From CAVUBL01 sp963739795 (GTDB lineage Bacteria; Acidobacteriota; Thermoanaerobaculia; Multivoradales; DATKCC01), in contig CAVUBL010000015.1 in the NCBI GenBank assembly GCA_963739795.1, forward strand, positions 558,001 through 622,000: 64,000 bases of DNA. Direction: 5' to 3'. Under the pieces are notes generated by a model. It made no database searches. It worked only from the letters and a program-made list of their open reading frames with translations, and was not told the origin of the DNA. The position numbers and the translations under genes are program-made. This document shows positions 7,601 to 15,642 of the stretch, in pieces. Every line of letters begins with the position of its first letter. Within the stretch, counting starts at the first letter, position 1.

Positions 7601-9894
7601 AGGAGATCCTCGGGGATTGGCGGCGAGCGCGCCGCCACGCCCGCCGCGCCCTCTCTCTCCTGGGCCGCCCTGACGGCCAGGCCGACCGCGTGGCGGCCCT
7701 GGTGCTGCTCGCCTCCATCAGCCGGAACGAAGGGCTCCTCGACGATGCGGGCGACCTGCTGGACCAGGCCACGGCCGGGGCCGAGGCCGCCGGGGACCGG
7801 GACCTGGCGACTCAGACCCTCTTCCAGCGGGGCCTCCTCGAGGCCCGGCAGGGTCGCCTCGAGCGCGCCGCCGGCGACCTCTCCGCGGCCCTCGACCGGG
7901 CCCGCCAGGCCGAGACCCGGGACCTCGAGGCCAAGATCCTCACCCAGGCCGCCGCCGTCGACCTCGACCGAGGAGACCTCGAGAGCGCCCGCCGGCACGC
8001 CACCGGGGCCCGCACACGGGTCGACGAGCTGGGAGACCGGCTGACCTCTGGAACCTTGCTAGCGGTGGAGGCCCGGCTCGCCGCAGCCGCCCCGGGCGAG
8101 TCGGCCCGGGTCGAGGCGGAACGGCTGTTCCGGCGCTCGGTGGAGCTCCTCGAGAAGGTCCAGGCTCCCTACGCCACCGCTTCGAGCCTCTACGAGTGGG
8201 GCGTGCGGACGGCCCGCCCCGAGACGGCGCGGGAGCGCCTGTCCTTGGCCCTCGAAGGCTTCGAGGGTCTGGGAGCGGCCCTCGATGCCGAGCGCGCCCG
8301 CGAGGCCCTGGACCGGCTCCGGGGACCGGACGGCGCCGCCTTGCCCGGGCACGCCGACGTGACGCTTCACGAGGTGATGAAGGTCATCAACTCGAGCCTG
8401 GACCTCCAGGAGGTGCTCGACCGGACGATGGACCTCGCCCTCGAGCGCCTAGGCGCCCAGCGAGGCATGATCGTGCTCGCCGACCCCCTGACCCGGGAGC
8501 TCCAGGTGGCGGTGGCGCGCAACCTCGGGCGGGAGGACCGCGCCGAAGAGCACAAGCTCTCCGAAAGCGTGGTGCGCCGGGTGATCGAGCAGAACGCACC
8601 GATCCTGGCCGTCGACGCGATCACCGACAGCCGCTTCGTCGGCGCCGAGTCGATCATCGCCAGCCACATTCTCTCGATCCTCTGCGTCCCCCTGGTCATC
8701 CGCGACCGCCTCGCCGGGGCGATCTACGTAGACCACACCGAGAGCCGCCACCTCTTCTCCGACTCCGATCGGGCCTTCCTCGAGGCCTTCGCCGACGGCG
8801 CCGCCGTCGCCATCGACAACGCCCGGCTCTACGGTGAGCTCGACGACGCGCGGCGCCGGTTGAAGGCCGAGAACGAGTCGCTCCGGCGGGAGATCCTCTC
8901 GAGCCACCACCTGGGCGGTCTGATCGGCAAGAGCCGGGCGATCCTGGAGCTCCGGGCAATGCTCGAACGGGTGGCGCAATCCAGCTCGACGGTCCTGATC
9001 CGCGGCGAGAGCGGCACCGGCAAGGGGCTCGTCGCCCGGATCATCCACAACATCTCGCCGCGCCGGGAGCGGCCGTTCATCCACTTCAACTGCGCCGCCC
9101 TGCCGGAGACCCTGGTCGAGTCCGAGCTCTTTGGCCACGAGAAGGGGGCGTTCACCGGCGCCACGGACAGAAAGCCCGGGCGCTTCGAGCTCGCCCACGA
9201 GGGGACTATCTTCCTCGACGAGATCGGCAAGGTCTCGCGCGCCATCCAGGCCAAGCTCCTGCGGGTGGTCGAGGACAAGGAGTTCGAGCGGGTCGGCGGC
9301 ACCCGCACTCAGCGCTCGGACGTGCGGATCATCACCGCCACCAACCTCAACCTCGAGGAGGCGATCGGCCGGAACGAGTTCCGCGAGGACCTCTACTACC
9401 GCCTGAACATCATCCCGATCATCCTGCCGCCGCTGCGCGAGCGGCGGGAGGACCTGCCCTACCTGGTGCAACACTTCCAGCGGCGGATCAGCCGGGACCT
9501 GGGCCAGGAGCCGCGGGAGCTCGACCCCGCGGTCCTCGATCTCTTCCACCACCACCCCTGGCCGGGCAACGTGCGCGAGCTCGAGGCGGCGATCCACCGC
9601 GCCCTGGTCCTCTCGCCCCGCGACGTGCTGACCCGCGAGGACTTCGCCTGGATCGCGGCGGCCGACGGCGGGGCTGCGGGGGCCGAAACGAACGTTCCGC
9701 CGGCCCGTTCGCAGGAGCGCGAGCCCCTCGAGGACGGCGGCTACCAGCGGGCCATCGAGGCCTACGACCGACGCCTCCTGGTGGCCGCCCTCGAGCGCTG
9801 CGACGGCAAGATCCGCGAGACGGCCCGCCTCCTGGACATCGCGCGCAACACCCTCAAGTCGAAGATGAAGAAGTACGGCCTGGACGGCCCGTGA
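4588..9894 (+). CDS. Ser/Thr kinase-AAA-TPR-GAF-sigma-54 activator fusion protein
   Basis: This 1768-residue cytoplasmic regulator has, in order: a protein kinase (about 25-285) with Lys61, HLDVKPSN (Asp148, Asn153), DFG (Asp171) and APE (194-196); a STAND/AAA-like ATPase with Walker A GPPGIGKS (336-343) and Walker B near 438-444; TPR-like repeats (about 700-1220); a GAF domain (about 1258-1415); a sigma-54 AAA+ domain (about 1444-1665) with Walker A 1473-1480, GAFTGA (1520-1525) and Walker B DE (1544-1545); and a Fis-type helix-turn-helix at the end (about 1725-1768). The intact GAFTGA loop implies real activation of sigma-54 RNA polymerase. The kinase lacks a recognisable glycine-rich loop and has HLD in place of HRD, so its activity is uncertain. 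The GTG start at 4588 overlaps the hflX end. The targets are unknown. Confidence 0.9.
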   Translation: MGGELSRPRGTEPAGGAVPDLAHLDRLLGDFEIEGEIARTPRAVIHRVHLGSHGARPLALKVAREPSGTDDLARFQHEARLLSEIRHPGVVEVYEVGVLPGDYPFLVMELVSPYEPPREAGWEEIYDLAIQAAAGLAHIHHHRVVHLDVKPSNLGLTEDPAAGERRLKILDFGLAQGLVGPLDRKIRGTLAYTAPEVLLQDAYDHRADLYSLGLTLLELATGTLPSAGSDRDAILFHLSGQVPDPRRLRADFPEALAVILERLLRKDPRERFPSAAKLLEELGRAAGRSIAPGELALGPGGVLASRLVGREAALERLLSELAAARDGSARVVWVEGPPGIGKSRLLREFRLRAAVQGARVGFGRAEVERSQPLAPVLAALAQLGVDPEPASAANGSPTTPGPTLRSGEERARFRLYREVSRRLAERASEADTGDGAPLVLVLEDLQHAGREASELVSFLAGDLGPVPVLVVASRTPAANGTPAAAEGREETEVITLDALELEPVVCLVDASLGIETAGSLPQSFYSWIHEASAGYPGQVQRLLRHLIDEDALVFRSGEWKPRRSALARLAAPDGAEALDRRRVAALGPRERRLLEAASVFGRPFRLATAARLLTEPPEALYTILSGLVEEGLMDRFEEARGEVYAVAGEALRDGLYAALESSRRVELHGALAEILGERHAAGEGGVAAPLAEHLWRAGRRAESHPFLLEAAEHAAALHAHAEAASLFGRAAEAADEAGDGAAAVRARVAQALALAHSDQPGRALRSFQRLLDSGAWRGPGEPPIKARLCLEKGRLHGRLGEHAEALAAFSAGLESLPEEPGASGATGDDEAELELELLHGRATALRDVGRTEDAFATVRDALAHARRAGLGRQRVFLANALAMLHFGQGDWRRAGRFARAGLSTAERAGEPWLSVLLRNSLAMVLWKTGDYDGASRLYEANLAAAEELADPWAQLAALNNLGILACSRGEWSEARGLLFRSLEMNRRLGSRDGEALARINLGEVEEILGDWRRARRHARRALSLLGRPDGQADRVAALVLLASISRNEGLLDDAGDLLDQATAGAEAAGDRDLATQTLFQRGLLEARQGRLERAAGDLSAALDRARQAETRDLEAKILTQAAAVDLDRGDLESARRHATGARTRVDELGDRLTSGTLLAVEARLAAAAPGESARVEAERLFRRSVELLEKVQAPYATASSLYEWGVRTARPETARERLSLALEGFEGLGAALDAERAREALDRLRGPDGAALPGHADVTLHEVMKVINSSLDLQEVLDRTMDLALERLGAQRGMIVLADPLTRELQVAVARNLGREDRAEEHKLSESVVRRVIEQNAPILAVDAITDSRFVGAESIIASHILSILCVPLVIRDRLAGAIYVDHTESRHLFSDSDRAFLEAFADGAAVAIDNARLYGELDDARRRLKAENESLRREILSSHHLGGLIGKSRAILELRAMLERVAQSSSTVLIRGESGTGKGLVARIIHNISPRRERPFIHFNCAALPETLVESELFGHEKGAFTGATDRKPGRFELAHEGTIFLDEIGKVSRAIQAKLLRVVEDKEFERVGGTRTQRSDVRIITATNLNLEEAIGRNEFREDLYYRLNIIPIILPPLRERREDLPYLVQHFQRRISRDLGQEPRELDPAVLDLFHHHPWPGNVRELEAAIHRALVLSPRDVLTREDFAWIAAADGGAAGAETNVPPARSQEREPLEDGGYQRAIEAYDRRLLVAALERCDGKIRETARLLDIARNTLKSKMKKYGLDGP

Positions 9895-9923
9895 GCCTCG
9901 ACCGACGCGGGCGAGCGCGTGCG

Positions 9924-9952
9924 TTGACACCCTTCCGGCCGGTCGCTACACT
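9924..9952 (+). promoter_or_regulatory. Consensus promoter of the tRNA-Ala gene
   Basis: TTGACA (9924-9929), a 17-base spacer and TACACT (9947-9952) lie 16 bases before the mature tRNA 5' end, as expected for a strong stable-RNA promoter. Confidence 0.85.
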
Positions 9953-9968
9953 TCCCCTCCCAACCGGT

Positions 9969-10044
<76 letters not shown>

Positions 10045-10201
10045 ACCTCACGAAGCTCCGCCTCGAGCCAGCGAGGCCTCTCCAGCGCCTCAGGCTTTAT
10101 GAGCCGCTGGTCCCCCACCCACGCCTGTCGATCGGGCTTGCGTTCACTCGAACGGCAACGCCAAAGCGCGGCCTCCCCGCGCAAGCGAACAAAGTGCCCC
10201 A

Positions 10202-10222
10202 CAAGGTGCCAGCCACTTTTCA
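10202..10222 (-). repeat. REP-like motif upstream of the transposase
   Basis: The sequence aaggtgccagccacttttca is a close inverted match to the units gaaaagtcggtggcacctt found three times after the transposase gene. It sits in the 223-base gap between the tRNA and the transposase; nothing else was recognised in that gap. Confidence 0.6.
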
Positions 10223-10267
10223 AGGCAGGGGCGAGCGATTCGCGGAAGAATTCGCGTCCTGGTAAGT

Positions 10268-11206
10268 ATGCCTAGACGCAAACGGTTCATTCCGCCCCGC
10301 GCACTCGTCGAGGTCAGCGCCAAGACCACCCAGGCGCGGTACCTGCTCCGGCCCGGCCGGGAGCTCAATCGCCGGTTCATCGGCGTCCTCACCAGGGCGC
10401 GCCGACGCTACGACGTTCAGGTCCACGCCGTGGCCTGCATGTCGAACCACTGGCACGCACTGGTCAGCCCCAGGGACGCCTGGCACCTCGCCGGGTTCAT
10501 GAACTTCGTCCAGGGCAACCTCGCCCGGGAGGCGGGAGACCTCCACGATTGGCGAGGCCCCTTCTGGAGCGAGCGCTACCATGCCGTCCTCGTCAGCGAG
10601 GAGCCCGAGATCCAGCACCGTCGACTGTCCTACTGCCTCGCCCAGGGCACCAAGGAGGGGCTGGTGGCCCAGCCGGAGCTGTGGCCGGGCGTCCACTCCG
10701 TTCAGGCCTTGCGCAACGGGGAGCCGCTCCGTGGTGTCTGGTACGACCGCACCGCCTATTGCCTCGCCAGCAGGCGCCGAGGATCCAGCCCGGACCTGAA
10801 CGACTTCGCCTCAGAGGAGCTCCTGGAGCTCGATCCTCTGCCCTGTTGGGCGGCCGAGGGGCTGAGCAAGACGGATATCCGCCGCCGCGTGGCCGAGATG
10901 GTCGACACGATCATCCGAGACGCCGCCGCCGAGCACCAAGCCGCCGGTACCCGGCCGTCGAGTCCAGAGGTCTTCCGGCGCGTCCATCCCCATGAACGGC
11001 CGAAGACAACGAAGCGCTCTCCCGCGCCTCTCGTCCATGCCGCAACCCGCGAGGTGCGCCAGCTCTTCCGAGAAGCCTACGCCATCTTTCTGGAGGCCTA
11101 CCAGGATGCAGCCGCCCTTCTCCGCACCGGAGCTTCCAGGGTGAAGTTCCCGGAAGGCAGCTTTCCACCGGGCCTCCCCTTCGTCCCCATCCCCGAATCC
11201 GGCTGA
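10268..11206 (+). CDS. REP-associated tyrosine transposase (Y1/HUH family)
   Basis: This 312-residue protein has the Y1 transposase core: a metal-binding HUH motif in CMSNHWHALV (His61, His63), the block GPFWSERYHAVLV, and a candidate nucleophile Tyr122 in RRLSYCLAQGTKEGL, the position of the YIHxNP helix in relatives. HUH transposases of this type cut and join single-stranded DNA at palindromic repeats and are usually single-copy domesticated genes that spread REP sequences. Matching repeats occur on both sides (10202-10222 and 11420-11521). The C-terminal half (after about 160) is longer than in IS200 TnpA and may bind the repeat. ATG 10268 is used. No typical IS ends were found. Confidence 0.88.
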   Translation: MPRRKRFIPPRALVEVSAKTTQARYLLRPGRELNRRFIGVLTRARRRYDVQVHAVACMSNHWHALVSPRDAWHLAGFMNFVQGNLAREAGDLHDWRGPFWSERYHAVLVSEEPEIQHRRLSYCLAQGTKEGLVAQPELWPGVHSVQALRNGEPLRGVWYDRTAYCLASRRRGSSPDLNDFASEELLELDPLPCWAAEGLSKTDIRRRVAEMVDTIIRDAAAEHQAAGTRPSSPEVFRRVHPHERPKTTKRSPAPLVHAATREVRQLFREAYAIFLEAYQDAAALLRTGASRVKFPEGSFPPGLPFVPIPESG

Positions 11207-11309
11207 CGTCACTCTCTATCCGTTGACCACCGCGCACCGTTCCGAGCGCGGCCAGAACGGGTCCGTCCGCGGCCTTCCTCTCAGGCTCGCTCAGCGCCAT
11301 ACCAGAGTT

Positions 11310-11340
11310 AAAAAAGTCCACCCGCGCACTCCGTGCGGGC
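11310..11340 (-). terminator. Intrinsic terminator after the MFS gene
   Basis: On the minus strand, a G/C-rich stem (complement of 11321-11339, loop of about 3 bases) is followed closely by six T residues (11310-11315). It lies just downstream of the MFS stop at 11378 and would end the arsR-MFS transcript. Confidence 0.75.
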
Positions 11341-11377
11341 TCGAGCGGCGAAAACCGACCCTTCGACCTCGATCACC

Positions 11378-12820
11378 TCAATAGAAAGGGTGCCGCCCGT
11401 CCCCGGTCAGGCTCCTCTCCTCGAAAAGTCGGTGGCACCTTTTCCCCTTTTCCCTTTTCCTTTTCCCTCGAAAAGTCGGTGGCACCTTTTCCCCCTCGAA
11501 AAGTCGGTGGCACCTTTTCCCTTTTCCACCCCCTTTTCCACCTCTTCCACCTCTTCCAGGCCGCTGGCCGCTTCCGTCGCCTGCCAGAAACTCCCTGAAC
11601 GCCGGGACCAGGAACGCCCCCGCCGCGGTCGCGGCTGCCGCGGCGCCGACGCCCACATAGATAGCGGGGATGGCCTTCCCTGTGAGATCGCCGAGGACAC
11701 CCCCGACCGCCAGCCCGAGTGGCGTGGCCGCGCTGGCCAGTGCCATGACGAGTCCCATGACGCGTCCCCGAAGCTCCTGCGGCGTGGAGAGCTGGAGCAG
11801 CGTGAGCACCGTGACGTTGATCACCGCCGCCAGCAGACCAGCGGCGAACATCAGCGCGAGCGCTGCGGCCGACGCCCTCACCAAGCCCAGCCCACCCATG
11901 GACAAGGCGGTGAGGAGCAGGGCCCCTCCGAGCATGCGAGCCCGGCCGTGACCGGCGAGTCGGATGCTTCCTGTGAGGAGAAGGCCGACGACCGAGCCCA
12001 AGCTCAATGCCGCCAGCAGGAAGCCGTACCACGCGGCGCCCTTGTGCAAGACGTCGGTGACGTAGAACGGGAGGAGCACGACGATCGGCATGAAGAGGAA
12101 GTTGATGGCGGTGGTGGCGAAGAGGAACGTCCGCATCCCCGTGCGCCGCCAGATCCAGCGCAGGCCCTCGCCGGTGTCCGCCAGGTACCCACGCGCCACG
12201 GCTTTCAGTCCCGGCCGAGCGGCAGGCAGACGCTGGGGAATGTGTATGAACACCTCGGACGCTGCGGACAGCATGTAGGAAATCCCGTCGGCGAGAAACA
12301 GCAACGGCGCCCCGAGGGCGCGGAACAGCACGCCACCGACCGCCTGACCGACAAACTGTGAGCCCTGGGCGGAAAGCTGCGTCAGTGAGTTGGCCGCCTG
12401 GACATGAGCGGTGGGCACGAGATCCGGAAGCGCCGCACCGACGGCCGGCCTGAAGGCGGCGCCCATGGCGCCGGACACGACGGCCGTCACGAACAGTGCC
12501 GCGACGACGAGGTGCGTCTCGGAGCCGTGGGTGAACATGAGCGCAGCGAGCAGCAGCACCACCACTCCGCGGACCAGGTCAGCGGCGACGAGGATGCCTT
12601 TGCGTGAGTGGCGGTCGGCGATTGCCCCGCCGAGCGGAGCGAGCAGCACGCCGGGAAGAGCGGCGCTCATGGCGAGCAGGCCCATGAGGGTCGCCGATCG
12701 GGTGGCCTGGAGCGTCCAGAACATGAGGGCGACCAGGTGGGCCTGATTGCCGATCTGGCTCACGAGCTGGCCCTGCCAGAGGAGCACGAAGTTCTGGTTG
12801 AAGAGACGCCTGGCGGTCAT
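11378..12820 (-). CDS. MFS exporter with a repeat-derived C-terminal tail
   Basis: The first about 405 residues are a 12-helix major facilitator of the MFS_3/EntS type (LLWQGQLVSQIG start, GGAIADRHSRKGI as the cytoplasmic loop 2-3 motif), a class exporting siderophores, macrolides and other small molecules. After residue about 405 the sequence changes to Gly, Lys and Arg with repeated CHRLFE and PPTFRG phrases. Residues about 434-467 are encoded by three REP-like DNA repeats (11420-11521), so the natural C-terminus has been replaced or extended. It overlaps the upstream ArsR gene by 4 bases, indicating a regulated export pair. Substrate unknown. Whether the tail impairs function cannot be told from sequence. 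Confidence 0.85.
   Translation of the reverse strand: MTARRLFNQNFVLLWQGQLVSQIGNQAHLVALMFWTLQATRSATLMGLLAMSAALPGVLLAPLGGAIADRHSRKGILVAADLVRGVVVLLLAALMFTHGSETHLVVAALFVTAVVSGAMGAAFRPAVGAALPDLVPTAHVQAANSLTQLSAQGSQFVGQAVGGVLFRALGAPLLFLADGISYMLSAASEVFIHIPQRLPAARPGLKAVARGYLADTGEGLRWIWRRTGMRTFLFATTAINFLFMPIVVLLPFYVTDVLHKGAAWYGFLLAALSLGSVVGLLLTGSIRLAGHGRARMLGGALLLTALSMGGLGLVRASAAALALMFAAGLLAAVINVTVLTLLQLSTPQELRGRVMGLVMALASAATPLGLAVGGVLGDLTGKAIPAIYVGVGAAAAATAAGAFLVPAFREFLAGDGSGQRPGRGGRGGKGGGKGKRCHRLFEGEKVPPTFRGKRKREKGKRCHRLFEERSLTGDGRHPFY
11420..11521 (+). repeat. Three REP-like units, 28 bp each
   Basis: The unit ctcgaaaagtcggtggcacc followed by ttttcccc starts at 11420, 11467 and 11495, separated by C/T-rich spacers. 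Units are essentially identical. An inverted related copy is at 10202-10222, on the other side of the transposase. The array is inside the 3' end of the MFS coding frame. Confidence 0.85.
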
Positions 12821-13452
12821 GCCGCGTCTCCATCGGTGGGAGGAGTGTTGTCTGGCGCCGGCCCCAACTCGGTGGGGAAGAACATCACGAGTCCGCTGTA
12901 CTCGATCCCCGAGCTCCCGTCATCCTCACGCGACAGGTCGATCAGCCAGCGGCGGAGGCGGTCGCCGAGGTCGCGGAGCCGGTCCTCGGGAGCGCGAATC
13001 GTGATCCCCGCAAGCGTCGGGGGAGCTCGGTGGACCGCCTGGCTGAAGAGACCGCGCGCCACGCTGGTCGCGAACCGGTGCAGGGTGTCCTCCATCAGAC
13101 CGCGCGCCGCGGCCACCATGTCGTCCTGCATCGGCTGGTCGGCAGCCATGGTGACGACGAGCTCCGGCTTAACCGTGAAGACATTGGCCACCGCCTCGTA
13201 GAACTTCTCGACCGTGCCGCGCCGGGGCTCGGTGCGCACGAGCCGAATGAGCCCGGCCGACAGAAGCCGATGGACGTGGTAGTAGAGGTTGCTCGGGGCT
13301 TGCCCGCCCAGAGCTTTGGCCAATCCAGACGTGCTCATCTCCTTTGTTCCCAATAACTTGAGCAGACTCTGCCGGAGGGGGTCGGTGAGCAGCCGAAACT
13401 GCTCTCGATTGAGGTACAAGACCTCGGATCTCTTGGACTTTTTGCCACGCAT
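12817..13452 (-). CDS. ArsR-family winged-helix regulator
   Basis: This 211-residue protein has an N-terminal winged helix (about 10-90): LTDPLRQSLLKLLG, then the recognition region MSTSGLAKALGGQAPSNLYYH and the wing RTEPRRGTVEKFYEA. The C-terminal about 110 residues are a ligand or dimerisation domain without recognisable metal-binding Cys pairs. ATG 13452 is preferred over an upstream TTG (13470). The ATG of the MFS gene overlaps its stop by 4 bases, so it probably controls that exporter. A weak palindrome ACAC-N4-GTGT at 13465-13476 is a possible operator. Confidence 0.85.
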   Translation of the reverse strand: MRGKKSKRSEVLYLNREQFRLLTDPLRQSLLKLLGTKEMSTSGLAKALGGQAPSNLYYHVHRLLSAGLIRLVRTEPRRGTVEKFYEAVANVFTVKPELVVTMAADQPMQDDMVAAARGLMEDTLHRFATSVARGLFSQAVHRAPPTLAGITIRAPEDRLRDLGDRLRRWLIDLSREDDGSSGIEYSGLVMFFPTELGPAPDNTPPTDGDAA

Positions 13453-13535
13453 CTCTGCAACATAACACAAGCGTGTGGCAAATTATCGGCACGATGGGCA
13501 ACGGCGGCGAGACGACGCCACCAGCGAAGGCGTCC

Positions 13536-14315
13536 TCAGTTTTCGAAGCGGGCGACCACCGGTGCGTGGTCGCTGGTGCCGACCTCGCGCAGCACCTGGC
13601 AGGAGGCCGCCTCGGCGGCGAGCTCGGGGCTGGCGAGCACGTAGTCGATGCGCCAGCCGATGTTGCGCTGGCGCAGATTGCGCCACGGCGCCCACCAGGT
13701 GAACAGCTCGTCGTTGTCCGGGTCGAGGGCACGGCAGACGTCGGTGAGCCCCTCGCCGAGCACCGCCTCCAGCAGCTCGCGCTCCTCGGGCAGCGTGCCG
13801 ATCTGCGGCTTCTTCTTGCGTTCTTTGGGGTGGATGTCGCGGTCGGTGCGCGTGACGTTCAGGTCGCCGCAGAGGACGAACGGCCGCTCGGTGGCGCGCA
13901 GCTCCTCGCCCAACCCGCGCAGCGCGGCCAGGAAGTCGAGCTTGGCCTGGAAGTCCTTGCCCCCGTTGGGCACGTAGATCGAGGCCACGGTGATCCCCGC
14001 GGCGCCAGCGGCGGAGCCTGCCGCAGTCGCCATGACGATGCGCGTCTCATGGTCGAACTCGGGGTGGGAGAATTTCGGCGGATCGGGGAAGGTCTCCCGG
14101 CGAAGGTGCAGGCCGACGCCCGAGTACCCGCCCTCGCCGTGCCAGTAGGAGTGGTAACCGGCCAGCTCGACGAGCGCCTCGGAGAGCTTGTCGGGCAATG
14201 CCTTGATCTCTTGCAGGCACACGACGTCCGGCCGCCATTCTTCGAGCCAGGCGAGGAACTGCTCCTCCCGGGCGCGGATGCCGTTGACGTTCCAGGTGGC
14301 AATGGTCAGGGCCAT
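13536..14315 (-). CDS. xth: Exodeoxyribonuclease III (AP endonuclease)
   Basis: The 259-residue protein carries the exonuclease III/APE1 motifs in order: TWNVNGIR (catalytic Asn), CLQEIK (metal-binding Glu), YSGVGLHLRRE, SIYVPNGG (catalytic Tyr), LCGDLNVT (Asp/Asn), WRIDYVLAS and TSDHAPV (catalytic Asp/His). It cleaves abasic sites and removes 3' blocking groups in base excision repair. The frame runs to 14363, but ATG 14315 starts directly at MALTIATWN and fits the family start. It is a single gene, convergent with nothing nearby. Confidence 0.95.
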   Translation of the reverse strand: MALTIATWNVNGIRAREEQFLAWLEEWRPDVVCLQEIKALPDKLSEALVELAGYHSYWHGEGGYSGVGLHLRRETFPDPPKFSHPEFDHETRIVMATAAGSAAGAAGITVASIYVPNGGKDFQAKLDFLAALRGLGEELRATERPFVLCGDLNVTRTDRDIHPKERKKKPQIGTLPEERELLEAVLGEGLTDVCRALDPDNDELFTWWAPWRNLRQRNIGWRIDYVLASPELAAEAASCQVLREVGTSDHAPVVARFEN

Positions 14316-14549
14316 CGACCGATGGTACCCCGCCGAGACCGGCGAGTCGGCAGAATCGGGCAAGAGATCGACAGCATCGGCCTAACGCTTGCCGCGCGAG
14401 ACCTTTACCATGGTGTCCACGGCAGCGGACGGCGCTTCGGGCTCTCTAGCGCGTCCGCCGTGGGGCTGACCCACGGCGGAGGCACGCTCGTCTCCCTGGA
14501 ACGGCGCGGCTGCCCGAGCTAAAGACTGAAGACAAAGGAGATGGAACAG

Positions 14550-15536
14550 GTGAAAACACGCAGGCTGGGCAAGGACGGACCCGAGGTCTCGGCCATCGGG
14601 CTCGGTTGCATGGGCATGAGCGAGTTCTACGGCGCGGCGGAAGAGGCGACTTCTCTTCGCGTGATCGACCGGGCGCTGGAGCTGGGCATCAACTTCCTGG
14701 ACACGGCGGACATGTACGGCGTGGGGACCAACGAGGAGCTCGTCGGCCGCGCGGTCCGCGGCAGGCGGGATCGCTTCGTCCTGGCGACGAAGTTCGGCAA
14801 CGTGCGCGGCGAGGACGGCGCCTTCCTGGGCGTCGACGGCCGGCCAAAGTACGTCCGGAAGGCGTGCGAGGCGAGCCTCCGGCGCCTCCGAGTCGACACG
14901 ATCGACCTCTACTACCAGCACCGGGTCGACCCGGAAACGCCCATCGAGGACACGGTCGGAGCCATGGCCGAGCTCGTCCGGGAGGGCAAGGTGCGCCACC
15001 TCGGCCTGTCCGAGGCCGCTCCGGAGACGATTCGCCGGGCCCACGCGGTGCACCCGATCTCCGCGCTCCAGACCGAGTACTCGCTCTGGTCCAGGGACCC
15101 GGAGGACGAGCTGCTCGCGCTGTGCACCGAGTTGGGGATCACCTTCGTCGCGTACAGCCCCCTGGGGCGCGGGTTCCTGACCGGCGCCTTCCGGACGATC
15201 GAGGATCTCGACGCGGACGACTGGCGGCGCAACAACCCCCGCTTCCAGGGCGGGAACTTCCGGAAGAACCTGGAGGTGGTCGACGCGGTTCGGGAGCTGG
15301 CGGACGCCAAGGGCGTCACCCCGGCCCAGCTCGCCCTCGCCTGGCTCCTCTCCCGGAGCGAGGAGATCGTGCCCATCCCAGGAACCCGGCGGATCGAGCG
15401 GCTCGAGGAGAACGCCGCCGCGACGCAGGTCGAGCTCACGAGCGACGAGCTCGACCGGCTGGGCCGCATCGCCCCCAAGGGGGTCGCCGCCGGCACCCGT
15501 TACCCGGAGGGTGGGATGCGCGCCGTGAATCGCTGA
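14550..15536 (+). CDS. Aldo/keto reductase
   Basis: This 328-residue (beta/alpha)8 NAD(P)H-dependent oxidoreductase has the aldo/keto reductase tetrad: Asp in LDTADMYG, Tyr in the same motif, Lys in LATKFG and His in YYQHRVD. The segment IPGTRRIERLEEN near the C-terminus binds the cofactor phosphate. The closest style is the AKR13/YakC-like group. An ATG lies at 14541, but the strong AAAGGAG site (14534-14540) directly abuts it; GTG 14550, 9 bases further, has correct spacing and gives the family start MKTRRLGKDG. The substrate is unknown. Confidence 0.92.
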   Translation: MKTRRLGKDGPEVSAIGLGCMGMSEFYGAAEEATSLRVIDRALELGINFLDTADMYGVGTNEELVGRAVRGRRDRFVLATKFGNVRGEDGAFLGVDGRPKYVRKACEASLRRLRVDTIDLYYQHRVDPETPIEDTVGAMAELVREGKVRHLGLSEAAPETIRRAHAVHPISALQTEYSLWSRDPEDELLALCTELGITFVAYSPLGRGFLTGAFRTIEDLDADDWRRNNPRFQGGNFRKNLEVVDAVRELADAKGVTPAQLALAWLLSRSEEIVPIPGTRRIERLEENAAATQVELTSDELDRLGRIAPKGVAAGTRYPEGGMRAVNR

Positions 15537-15642
15537 GCCCGGCCGCAGGGAGGCCCGGACCGGAGGGCACGACGCCGCCGGAGGCCTTCGAGGACCCAGC
15601 TCGGCGGCGCCTCACCGCATTGGCGTACACTGGGGCGAAGCC

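Noticed and set aside
4051..7998. A 3.9 kb open frame on the minus strand antisense to the kinase fusion
   Set aside because: It is a shadow produced by high GC codon bias; it has no domain motifs and covers the clearly homologous plus-strand gene.
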